The notes below the pieces were generated by a model that worked only from the letters and a program-made list of their open reading frames with translations, had not been told where the DNA came from and ran no database searches. The translations under genes were made by a program, and so were the position numbers. Source: Acidobacteriota bacterium (lineage in GTDB: Bacteria > Acidobacteriota > Terriglobia > Bryobacterales > Bryobacteraceae). Taken from it: a stretch of DNA of 64,000 nucleotides. Each line of letters starts with the position of its first letter. Position 1 is the stretch's first letter. The DNA lies in NCBI GenBank assembly GCA_018268935.1, contig JAFDVS010000009.1:63307-127306 (forward strand), read 5' to 3'. Below are positions 8,850-16,544 of the stretch, piece by piece.

Positions 8850-10234
8850 GCGATCAGTTCCGTATTGACTTTGGCTCCAGTGACGGTGGCGTCGGAGGGG
8901 TTTTCCATGCGGCCGCCGTAGGGGTAGACGATCTTCTTATGGTCGAGGCCGAGTTGGTGGAGGACAGTGGCGATCATGTCGGGGACGGGGACGCGATTGA
9001 CGACGGCTTTGTAGCCGAAGTCGTCGGTTTCGCCGTAAATGAGGCCTTTTTTGAAGCCCCCGCCGGCGAACCAGATGGTGAAGGCGTTGCGATTGTGATC
9101 GCGGCCGTCGCCGTTCTGGGTGGTGGGGAGACGACCGAATTCACCGGCCCACATGACGATGGTGGAGTCGAGGAGGCCGCGTGATTTGAGATCCTGCACG
9201 AGCGCGGCGGAGCCTTGATCGCACTCGGTGGCGATCTTGTGCATGTCTTGTTTGATGCGGCTATGGTGATCCCAGGGCTGACCCGGGCTGGTGGTGACCT
9301 GAACGAAGCGCACGCCTTTTTCGACGAGGCGGCGGGCAAGCAGGCAGCGGAGTCCATAGGGTCCGGCGACGGGGTGATCGATGCCGTAGAGCTTTTTTGT
9401 GGCGGCGGATTCCCCGCTGATGTCGAGCACGTTGCCTGCTTCGAGCTGCATACGGGCGGCGAGTTCGAAGTTGCGGATGCGCGCGTCTAGCTCGGTTTCG
9501 CCGGGGTGCTCGGAGAGGTGGCGCTGGTTGAGGCGGGCAAGGAAATCGAGGGTCTTCTTTTGCGCGCCGTCGGGCAGTGGCTCCGGTGGCGCGAGGTGAT
9601 GAACGGGTGTGCCTTTGGTGCTGAACTCGACGCCTTGATAGAGCGCGGGGAGATAACCGTTGGCCCAGAGTTGCTTGCCGCCGATGGTGTAGCCGGTGGG
9701 ATCGCGAAGGACGACGTAGGCGGGAAGGCTTTGGTTCTCGGTGCCGAGAGCGTAGCTGATCCATGCTCCCATCACCGGGCGGCCGGGGAAGATTTTGCAG
9801 GTGAGCAGCATGTTCAACCCTTCGAGGTGGTTGTTGTGCTCAGTGTGCATGGAGCGGATAAAGCAGAGGTCGTCGACGATGCCGGAGGTGAAGGGCAGCA
9901 TCTCGGAGATGTCCATGCCGCATTGCCCGTATTTCTTGAAGCTGAAGGGCGAAGGGAGGAGGGTGTTGACGTTGTTGGGCTGATGGATTTCGACGCCGCC
10001 GGGGAGGGGTTTGCCGGCTTGTTTGGTGAGCTCGGGCTTGGGGTCGAAGAGGTCCATCTGGCTGGGTCCGCCGTTTTGGACGAGTTGGATGACGGCTTTG
10101 GCTTTGGGCGGGAAGTGTGTGGCTTTGGCGCGGAGATCGTTGGCGATGGGCTCGGCGTTGAGGAGATCGGCGAGGACCATGGAGCCGAAGCCCAGGCAGG
10201 TGCGTTCCAGCAGTTGTCGGCGTGACAGCGGCAT
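8846..10234 (-). CDS. DUF1501 (sulfatase-like) exported protein
   Basis: A 462-residue protein. The ATG at 10234 is chosen because it begins MPLSRRQLLERTCLGFGSMV, a twin-arginine-like export signal; the frame extends further upstream without signal-like content. The DUF1501 pattern is clear: AKAVIQLVQNGGPSQMDLFDPKPEL, CGMDISEMLPFTSGIVDDL, NNHLEGLNMLLTC, PWDHHSRIKQDM and MWAGEFGRLPT. DUF1501 proteins share the alkaline-phosphatase/sulfatase fold and almost always sit next to PSD1 genes, as here. This is the first gene of the operon; its stop overlaps the PSD1 start by four bases. Substrate unknown. Confidence 0.9.
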   Translation of the reverse strand: MPLSRRQLLERTCLGFGSMVLADLLNAEPIANDLRAKATHFPPKAKAVIQLVQNGGPSQMDLFDPKPELTKQAGKPLPGGVEIHQPNNVNTLLPSPFSFKKYGQCGMDISEMLPFTSGIVDDLCFIRSMHTEHNNHLEGLNMLLTCKIFPGRPVMGAWISYALGTENQSLPAYVVLRDPTGYTIGGKQLWANGYLPALYQGVEFSTKGTPVHHLAPPEPLPDGAQKKTLDFLARLNQRHLSEHPGETELDARIRNFELAARMQLEAGNVLDISGESAATKKLYGIDHPVAGPYGLRCLLARRLVEKGVRFVQVTTSPGQPWDHHSRIKQDMHKIATECDQGSAALVQDLKSRGLLDSTIVMWAGEFGRLPTTQNGDGRDHNRNAFTIWFAGGGFKKGLIYGETDDFGYKAVVNRVPVPDMIATVLHQLGLDHKKIVYPYGGRMENPSDATVTGAKVNTELIA

Positions 10235-10285
10235 GGGGTCTAGTATTTCATGATTTCGCGGGCTCCTGCTAGGGTGCGCTACTAA

Positions 10286-10314
10286 TTGCAGGGACGCTGC
10301 TGCATCCCTATAAT
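10286..10314 (+). promoter_or_regulatory. Sigma70-type promoter of the glycosyltransferase/HAD-UbiA operon
   Basis: TTGCAG (10286-10291) and a perfect TATAAT (10309-10314) are separated by 17 bases. The predicted transcript start is near 10321, which leaves a leader of about 59 bases before the ATG at 10380. The divergent DUF1501 gene starts 51 bases to the left; I could not assign a convincing promoter to it. Confidence 0.6.
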
Positions 10315-10379
10315 TCAGAGAGTTGGCATGGCGAAGTTGGTGCATGCCAGGAATGCGCATCTCGTGTAACCCAACGCCT

Positions 10380-12029
10380 ATGTCCTCAAATAGCGAAGCC
10401 AAATCAGTTGACGCCGGGCAACCGCTATATCTTGTAGGGTGCTTCCTGTTGGCACTATTCGCTTGCGGGTTCACCTGGGTTACGGGCCACAAGGGCCTCT
10501 TTTTGCTCGATCAGTCAATGATCTTTGATGGGGGGTGGCGCCTGCTTCAGGGGGAAGTCCCCTACAGGGATTTCCGGTTTCCCTTTGGGCCGATTACTTT
10601 CTACGTTCAAGAATTGTCCTTTCGGTTGTACGGGGTGAACTGGAGTGCGACAGTTTTACCGGCAGCGGCATTTAGTTTCATCGGAACGTTAAGCGCCATC
10701 CGGATCGTACAACTGTTGACTGCCGGCAGCCGGGCGTTGGCGCTCTGCAGCGGGGTGGCTACGGCGTTTGTGTTCCAGGCTCCATTCGGCACGCTCTGGT
10801 TCGAACAGACGGCGATGTTCTTTAACATGCTGGCATTGCATGCGGTTGTGGAGGCAGTGCACATGCGGACCCGGTTGCGTGCCGCCTTGCTGTTCGCAAG
10901 TGGATTCCTGTTGGTGGTGGCGGTGCTCAGCAAGCAAAATTTTGGGCTTTTCTTTATCCCGGTGGTGGTGGGCGTTGTAGTAGCGGGGGACTGGGGTGAT
11001 GTGCGCCGCATTCTGCGGTCTCTGCTGGCTGTGGCGGCGGGTGGCGCGGTTTGTAGTTTTGGCTTCTTGCTGTGGCTGTGGCTGTTTTCGGATATTTCCG
11101 CCTTTGTGGAACAGGTGTTGGTGGTGGGCGGAACGATCGGCAAGACTCGGATGACCGGGTCTGTACTCAGAAAAGCCTTCTTCTTCGCCATAATCCCCGG
11201 CCTGTTTCAAGTCGATCTAATAGGCGTGGTCACGGCGATTCCTTGGATGGTTGGCGCAAAGCGATTGCCAGGAAAGGCGATTGGGGGGATGGCCCCTCTT
11301 TGGGTGACCGCCGTTCTGTTGGCTTGGTATCGCAGTTTCACCCAAGCGACTACCTACAATGAATGGGAGAACAACGTCGCTTTCATGGGGGTGTCGTTTT
11401 GTTTGGGGATCGCGGTTCTTGCCCGTGCGGTCGCGTTGACACCAGTAGGGGAACATTTAAGGGGCATTCTCCAAACCCTTCTCGTAGGGCTGGTTGGTGT
11501 CTGGGGGGCGACTGTCTTTCTCTATGTGGGGAGTTCGGCTTCGGGACGGCATGTACAGCAGTTTCTCCCAGGCACTCTGTTTCGGGATTCAGTTCGGGTG
11601 CGTGGTATGGAGGGGCTGCGTTGGGGCGAACCTACACGATTGGGCGAACGCGCAGTTTTGCAGCGGAAGGATTTTGAGGAAGTGGCCAATGAGCTGAATC
11701 GGCGGGGAGAGAGATTCTTTCTCATGGGGGATTCAGCGATTCTTTATGCACTGGCTGGCGTTCGCTCCCCGCAACCGCTCCTTTATTTCCTGCCCCAGCA
11801 TTCCTTCCTGGAGAGAGAGATTCCGGGGTTGGATGAAACAGTGTCATCGGCCTTGGAGCGGAACCAAGTGCGCCTGGTAGTTCGCGAGAAAGCGACGCAC
11901 CTCCCCGCGGTGCATGATTCTTATCGAAAGTTTCCCCGCATGACAGCCTGGTTTTCTGGACAGTTCGTTCTCGTGCGTGAATTCGGCAACTATGAGTTGT
12001 GGGAGCGAAAGCGAGATAGCCAGCCATGA
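10380..12029 (+). CDS. Polytopic membrane protein, glycosyltransferase family 39 (PMT/ArnT)-like
   Basis: About 549 residues with some ten hydrophobic segments. The region after the first membrane segment carries the GT-C-like motif FDGGWRLLQGEVPYRDF followed by FPFGPITFYVQE; an acidic residue in this first periplasmic loop is the catalytic or metal ligand in GT39 enzymes. Such enzymes move a sugar from a polyprenyl-phosphate donor to an acceptor at the outer face of the cytoplasmic membrane. The start at 10380 (MSSNSEAKS) is chosen over an upstream TTG because it gives a short cytoplasmic tail; no ribosome-binding site is visible. The stop overlaps the next gene as ATGA. Coupling to a UbiA enzyme that makes polyprenyl-linked donors supports the role, but both donor and acceptor are unknown. 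Confidence 0.7.
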   Translation: MSSNSEAKSVDAGQPLYLVGCFLLALFACGFTWVTGHKGLFLLDQSMIFDGGWRLLQGEVPYRDFRFPFGPITFYVQELSFRLYGVNWSATVLPAAAFSFIGTLSAIRIVQLLTAGSRALALCSGVATAFVFQAPFGTLWFEQTAMFFNMLALHAVVEAVHMRTRLRAALLFASGFLLVVAVLSKQNFGLFFIPVVVGVVVAGDWGDVRRILRSLLAVAAGGAVCSFGFLLWLWLFSDISAFVEQVLVVGGTIGKTRMTGSVLRKAFFFAIIPGLFQVDLIGVVTAIPWMVGAKRLPGKAIGGMAPLWVTAVLLAWYRSFTQATTYNEWENNVAFMGVSFCLGIAVLARAVALTPVGEHLRGILQTLLVGLVGVWGATVFLYVGSSASGRHVQQFLPGTLFRDSVRVRGMEGLRWGEPTRLGERAVLQRKDFEEVANELNRRGERFFLMGDSAILYALAGVRSPQPLLYFLPQHSFLEREIPGLDETVSSALERNQVRLVVREKATHLPAVHDSYRKFPRMTAWFSGQFVLVREFGNYELWERKRDSQP

Positions 12030-13459
12030 ACACAACGACGGCGACTGTCCCGCTGTGCGTGGACCTGGACCACTCGCTGGTTGAGGTGAACACGCTTGAG
12101 GAAACACTCATTGGGGCAGTGCGGAAGAACCCTGTCCTGATCTTCCTGATTCCATTCTGGGCTCTGCGCGGGCAGGCGTACTTGTGGGCCAGGCTGATCA
12201 CGAAATTCCGGCCTTCGCCTGCTCTGCTGCCCTATAGTCAGCCGGTGATGGCATTGGTGCGAGACGAAGTGGCTGCGGGCCGGGAGGTGTGGCTGTCAAC
12301 GGGGGCTCACTTGGACTTGGCGCAGGACGTGTCGGATCACCTCGGTTTCTTCGCGGGCGTGGTTGCCACCGGAAACGAAGAGCATATGGTTGGAGAAAAG
12401 AAAGCCCGGGCTTTGGTTGCCAGGTTCGGCGCCAAGGGGTTCGACTATGTCGGAGACTCCCAAACCGATCTGCCGGTATTCCGTAGTTGCCGGCAGGCCC
12501 ATGTCGTATCGCCATCAAAGATGTTGGCTAACCGCCTCCAAGCGGAGTCGATTCCCCACCGATGGATTCGACAGAAGCCCAGACAATCGAGCGAATTGAT
12601 CCGGGCGATGAGACCCCGGCAATGGGTGAAGAACTTGTTGGTTTTTGTGCCGGCATTGCTGGGACATCGCATCTCGGATCCGGAGGCTGCATGGAACTCT
12701 GCATTTGCATTTGTGCTTCTTTGCCTGGCGAGTTCGGCGGTTTACCTTTTGAACGACATCATTGACATGGAAGCCGACCGGCTCCACCATGTCAAGCGGA
12801 TGCGTCCTTTTGCACGTGGGGCCGTAATGCCGCGGGTCGGTTTGGTAGCCGCGGCATCCCTGGCGATCACGGCAGCGGGGTGGGGTTGGCGGCAGACACC
12901 CATGTTGTCACTGATGCTGATGTCGTATATCGTATGCACGGCTCTCTATTCGTTTTGGTTGAAGCAACTGTTGATCGTTGACATGATTCTGCTCGCATCG
13001 TTCTATGCGGCGAGGGTGTTCATCGGATCGGAGGCAACAGGAATTCCTGTGTCCAAGTGGACAGCCCTATTCTGCCTGCTGGTCTTCTTTGGATTGGCTG
13101 CGGTGAAACGTTGCGCGGAGATTCGAAACCGAGCTGCCAGTGCATCCATCAGCAACAACCGAAGAGCCTATGTTCTTGAGGACGCGGTACCCCTGATGTC
13201 GATGGGCATGGCTTCCATGGTCGGTGCGGTTATTACAATTGGCCTGTACTTGGGGAGTGCCGATGTAAAGGGGCTCTACCGCACTCCCGGGCTGTTGTGG
13301 CTGGCCTGCCCCATTCTGCTGGCATGGACGGGGCGCGTTTGGATGCTGACACACCGTGGTGTGCTGGTGGATGAAGATCCCGTTGCGTTTGCACTGCGAG
13401 ACACGTGGTCCTACGGAGCGCTGACTCTGATGGGGATCATTTTCCTGCTGGCCCTTTAG
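12026..13459 (+). CDS. HAD phosphatase - UbiA prenyltransferase fusion (decaprenyl-phosphate phosphoribosyltransferase-like)
   Basis: A 477-residue two-domain protein. Residues 1 to about 190 are a HAD hydrolase with motif I CVDLDHSLV, motif II STGAHLD, a lysine in GEKKARAL and motif IV YVGDSQTDLPVF. Residues from about 195 form a UbiA-type membrane domain with NDIIDMEADRLHHVKRMRPF. This is the DPPR-synthase version of the NDxxDxxxD motif, with a phosphate-binding KRxRPxAxG-like stretch and about eight membrane segments. In mycobacteria the UbiA half (Rv3806c type) and a separate phosphatase make decaprenyl-phospho-ribose; here the two activities appear fused. It is coupled to the GT39-like gene upstream. 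The sugar is inferred, not shown. Confidence 0.85.
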   Translation: MNTTTATVPLCVDLDHSLVEVNTLEETLIGAVRKNPVLIFLIPFWALRGQAYLWARLITKFRPSPALLPYSQPVMALVRDEVAAGREVWLSTGAHLDLAQDVSDHLGFFAGVVATGNEEHMVGEKKARALVARFGAKGFDYVGDSQTDLPVFRSCRQAHVVSPSKMLANRLQAESIPHRWIRQKPRQSSELIRAMRPRQWVKNLLVFVPALLGHRISDPEAAWNSAFAFVLLCLASSAVYLLNDIIDMEADRLHHVKRMRPFARGAVMPRVGLVAAASLAITAAGWGWRQTPMLSLMLMSYIVCTALYSFWLKQLLIVDMILLASFYAARVFIGSEATGIPVSKWTALFCLLVFFGLAAVKRCAEIRNRAASASISNNRRAYVLEDAVPLMSMGMASMVGAVITIGLYLGSADVKGLYRTPGLLWLACPILLAWTGRVWMLTHRGVLVDEDPVAFALRDTWSYGALTLMGIIFLLAL

Positions 13460-14172
13460 CGAGGGGGAGGCTTGCGGAAAACGCGGAGTTGGTGGTGGTA
13501 CCAGAGGCGTGACAAGTCTTCAGAGTGAGAGAGGGTCAGGTGGCACTCGCGCCCCCACCTTTCCACGTCTTGGATCGGCGCGTATTGAATCCACTGGCGG
13601 GCGAGCAGAAGGTCATGGAGCCGATTCATTGCGGCGGGAATGGCAGGGCTGTCGGCCATGTCCTTGTAGATCAATGTCCCATTGGGGGCGAGGTGTTGCG
13701 CCGCTTGTTTGAATACCGATTCCTGTTGCGCGGGATGTACGTGATGGAGCACGTCGAGTAGACTCACCACGTCAAACCTTCCCTCGGGCCAAGGCTCGGC
13801 GGCGCTGAGCTTCAGGAAGCGAAGTTTCACCTTGGGCGCCAACAGTTTTGCCTCATCCGTCATACGCAGTGCGGTCTCGATTGCCACCGCCGAGGAATCA
13901 AAGCCGATCCCGTTCAAATCAGCCAGCGTGCCGGCGAGCATCGCAAGAAAAATGCCAGCCCCGCTTCCGACATCCAGGACAGACGCTCCGGGCCGAACAT
14001 GTGGAATGATCGCTTCAAAGGGACAGATGTAGGGGCGGTAGTGCATCGCCTTCAACATCAGGTAAGGGCCCGTGCGATAAAAGCGCCGCGCCAATGCGGC
14101 GAGTTCTCCAGCAGTTTTGAAAGCTATCGACAAGAATCTTCGTAGTATTTCATTTCCGGCGGCCGGCGGCAA
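13456..14172 (-). CDS. Class I SAM-dependent methyltransferase
   Basis: A 238-residue soluble protein. Motif I is VLDVGSGAGIFLAML, motif II/III GIGFDSSAVAIE, and the post-motif region FDVVSLLDVLHHVHPAQQ is typical of ubiE/COQ5-like class I methyltransferases. The first usable start is a TTG at 14172; a stop codon closes the frame upstream. An internal ATG (MLKAMHYRPY) would remove 38 residues that look like an amphipathic N-terminal region. The stop codon overlaps the stop of the HAD-UbiA gene by four bases on the opposite strand. Substrate unknown; proximity suggests lipid or glycan work but this is weak. Confidence 0.8.
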   Translation of the reverse strand: MPPAAGNEILRRFLSIAFKTAGELAALARRFYRTGPYLMLKAMHYRPYICPFEAIIPHVRPGASVLDVGSGAGIFLAMLAGTLADLNGIGFDSSAVAIETALRMTDEAKLLAPKVKLRFLKLSAAEPWPEGRFDVVSLLDVLHHVHPAQQESVFKQAAQHLAPNGTLIYKDMADSPAIPAAMNRLHDLLLARQWIQYAPIQDVERWGRECHLTLSHSEDLSRLWYHHQLRVFRKPPPR

Positions 14173-14206
14173 TTCGGTCGGACCGATCAGCTACCATAGC
14201 GAGTGC

Positions 14207-15169
14207 ATGCGACTTCTTCCTCTCGCTTTATGGGCCGTTTCGCTGGCGGCGGCGCCGCCGGTGGCGCTGATTTTTGACACCGATATGGGCAACGATATCG
14301 ACGACGCGCTGGCCCTGGCGGTGATCCACTCGCTGGAATCGCGCGGAGAGGCGAAGCTGATTGGGGTCACGCTGACCAAGGACAATCCGTGGGCTGCGGT
14401 GTATGTGGATCTGGTGAACCATTTTTACCGGCGTCCGGATGTGCCGGTGGGAATGGTGAAGGCGGGAAAGACGCCCGAAACTTCGGCCTTTACTCGCGTG
14501 CCGGCCGAGCGCCGCGGGTCCGATGGCAAGCTGTTGTATCCACGGCGGTTGGGGGAAGGAATGACGGCTCCGGAGGCGGTGGGGCTGCTGCGGGGGGTGC
14601 TGGAGAAGCAGGCCGATGGATCAGTGGCGGTGGTGCAGGTGGGATTCAGTACGAACCTGGCACGGCTGCTGGATGAGCCCGGAGCGAAGGAACTGATCCG
14701 GCGTAAAGTGAAGCTGCTCAGTATGATGGCAGGACACTTTCCGGACGGACGGCCGGAATACAACGTGAAGGTGGATATCCCCGCGGCGCGGAAGGTGCTG
14801 GCGGATTGGCCCACTCCCGTGGTGCTGAGCGGTTGGGAAGTGGGTGCGGCCATCGAGTATCCGGCAGCGTCGATTGAGAACGACTTCCGGCATGAGGACA
14901 ACCATCCGGTGGCGGATGGCTATCGGGCGTACAAGAAGATGCCCTATGACCGGCCGACCTGGGATTTGACCTCGGTGTTGTATGCGGTGCGGCCCGGGCG
15001 GGGGTATTTTTCCTTGTCGGAGCCGGGAACGGTGACCGTGGATGACCAGGGGAAGACGCGGTTTGAATCAGACCCGGGCGGGCGGCACCGCTATCTGATT
15101 GTCGACGCCGTGCAACGGGCGCGGGTGCTGGAGGCGTTAATCCAGTTGGCGACGCAGCCGCGCCGCTAG
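14207..15169 (+). CDS. Secreted inosine-uridine-type nucleoside hydrolase
   Basis: A 320-residue protein starting at ATG 14207, giving a clean signal peptide (MRLLPLALWAVSLAAA) directly before the catalytic motif DTDMGNDIDDALAL. This Asp cluster binds the catalytic calcium in the nucleoside hydrolase family. Further conserved parts are LIGVTLTKDNP, VAVVQVGFSTNLARLL and the C-terminal acidic segment around PTWDLTSVLYAV. The enzyme would cleave N-ribosyl bonds of nucleosides in the periplasm or outside. It is divergent to the methyltransferase; the two N-terminal regions are 34 bases apart. The end overlaps the protease gene tail-to-tail by four bases. Confidence 0.9.
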   Translation: MRLLPLALWAVSLAAAPPVALIFDTDMGNDIDDALALAVIHSLESRGEAKLIGVTLTKDNPWAAVYVDLVNHFYRRPDVPVGMVKAGKTPETSAFTRVPAERRGSDGKLLYPRRLGEGMTAPEAVGLLRGVLEKQADGSVAVVQVGFSTNLARLLDEPGAKELIRRKVKLLSMMAGHFPDGRPEYNVKVDIPAARKVLADWPTPVVLSGWEVGAAIEYPAASIENDFRHEDNHPVADGYRAYKKMPYDRPTWDLTSVLYAVRPGRGYFSLSEPGTVTVDDQGKTRFESDPGGRHRYLIVDAVQRARVLEALIQLATQPRR

Positions 15170-15993
15170 GGCGCGAGCCGGATTTCCTGCCGGGCGGCGT
15201 CGTAATAGATAGCGGAGAACCAGTTGGCGGGGAGAAGTCCGTCGGCTTGGCCTGGCTCCGGGTTGGCATGGATGATGGCTGCGCGGCGTTGCTTGAACTG
15301 CAATTCGCCGAGCGTGGCTTGGGGAAGAATGCCGTGACGGACGCGGCGGGCTCCGTTGTTGGTGACGGCTTCCAGGGCGGCGGCTGAGGGATCGGTGAGC
15401 CGGGGGCATCGGGAAGTGCAATAAAGGAGCAGACCGGAGGCGCCGCTGTCGAGCACGAGGACAACCGGAGCACTGACCGGGTCGAGTTGCACGTTGAGGA
15501 CGGGACGTCCGGCGACCGCGGGACCGAGGAACGTAGCCGGCATCGATTGAGCCTTTTCGGTGGCTTCATCGTGAAAGAGGATGCGCTTGGCCCGGAAGTC
15601 GAGGAGGTAGGGGTGGCGGGAGAGGAAGTTTTGGCCGAGGATCCCGTCGACATTCAGGCCAAGGTGGCGGAGTCCGGGGAGGGGGGCGGCCAGGAGCTCA
15701 ACGCCTGCGGATTCTGTAGTACCCACACGGATGTGGGTGCTGGCGGTGGCGGGAATGATCTGCTCGCCGGCGGCGGTAACAACCACTGTTCTGTGGGTGT
15801 AATCGAGGCGGAGGCGATCCGCAATCTGGGTGGTGACGTAGGATGTGGTGCTGCCGGTGTCGAGCAGCAGGCGGAACGGGCCTTGACCGTTGATGTGGGC
15901 CTGGACGAGGGGGTAGCCTTTATGGATTTCGAGCTTTTCGCCGGTGGCTTGGAGGAGGGGGGATAGGGTGAGAAAGCAAAGCAGCATCCGCAT
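15166..15993 (-). CDS. Secreted retropepsin-like aspartyl protease with two catalytic motifs
   Basis: A 275-residue protein with signal peptide (MRMLLCFLTLSPLLQATG). It has two aspartyl protease motifs: LLLDTGSTTSYV (about 43-54) followed by a flap-like half and GILGQNFL, and LVLDSGASGLLL (about 179-190) with a second half ending GLLPANWF. Two D(T/S)G motifs in one chain suggest a pseudo-dimeric enzyme like pepsin rather than a retroviral homodimer. Periplasmic or extracellular action is inferred from the signal. It stands alone apart from the tail-to-tail overlap. Confidence 0.82.
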   Translation of the reverse strand: MRMLLCFLTLSPLLQATGEKLEIHKGYPLVQAHINGQGPFRLLLDTGSTTSYVTTQIADRLRLDYTHRTVVVTAAGEQIIPATASTHIRVGTTESAGVELLAAPLPGLRHLGLNVDGILGQNFLSRHPYLLDFRAKRILFHDEATEKAQSMPATFLGPAVAGRPVLNVQLDPVSAPVVLVLDSGASGLLLYCTSRCPRLTDPSAAALEAVTNNGARRVRHGILPQATLGELQFKQRRAAIIHANPEPGQADGLLPANWFSAIYYDAARQEIRLAP

Positions 15994-16086
15994 GAATGCG
16001 AGAGTATGCGGAAGGGCGCCTTGGGGTCGTGATCAGGGGGTGAGGAAATAGGATGAGGGGTGTGATGTTTTTGTGATGTGGTCTAT

Positions 16087-16542
16087 TTAGTATGAGTTGG
16101 CTAAGGGGAGCCAGAGCATGTGGAGTTGGTTGTCAATGAGCTGATTGGTGGCTGGATCGACGAGGAAATTGGAGACGATGGCTCCGCTCACGCCACTCAA
16201 TCGGCCGGTGCCTTCGGTGACCTTCCACATGACGGTGCCGTGCAGAAGCGGGGAAGACGGATCGGGCTGGCCCAGAACCGCACCCGCTCCGATGCTGATG
16301 AAGGTGAGCGAAGTGGCGCCATCGCCGAATTGGATGCTGCCGTTTTCGAAGAACAGCGTGCTGTCGGCGTTGAGGACGGCGGTGTTTTTCATGGATGCGG
16401 TCGATCCAGGCAGCAAGGCGAGGTGGCCATCGACCGGTGAGCCGATGGTGGTGGTGAGCGTGTTGCCATTGGCTGTGGCGGCGGCCCCTTCCGGTGAGCC
16501 GGCGGGACGAACGAACTGCAGATAGTAGGTAAGTTGACGCAT
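16087..16542 (-). CDS. Hypothetical small beta-barrel-like protein (third gene of 20040-16087 operon)
   Basis: A 151-residue protein without signal peptide. The C-terminal part (VMWKVTEGTGRLSGVSGAIV, then SNFLVD and NQLHMLWLP) resembles the closing strands of small lipocalin or allene-oxide-cyclase-type barrels, where a G.G.F.G..G.I motif is common. This resemblance is by eye only and I do not assign a function. The ATG at 16542 follows the stop of the kelch-like gene by two bases. It is therefore cotranscribed with the two upstream genes. Confidence 0.7.
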   Translation of the reverse strand: MRQLTYYLQFVRPAGSPEGAAATANGNTLTTTIGSPVDGHLALLPGSTASMKNTAVLNADSTLFFENGSIQFGDGATSLTFISIGAGAVLGQPDPSSPLLHGTVMWKVTEGTGRLSGVSGAIVSNFLVDPATNQLIDNQLHMLWLPLANSY

Positions 16543-16544
16543 GG

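Noticed and set aside
15994..16086. Terminator or small RNA between the protease and the barrel-like gene
   Set aside because: No stable hairpin with a T-run was found in these 93 bases.
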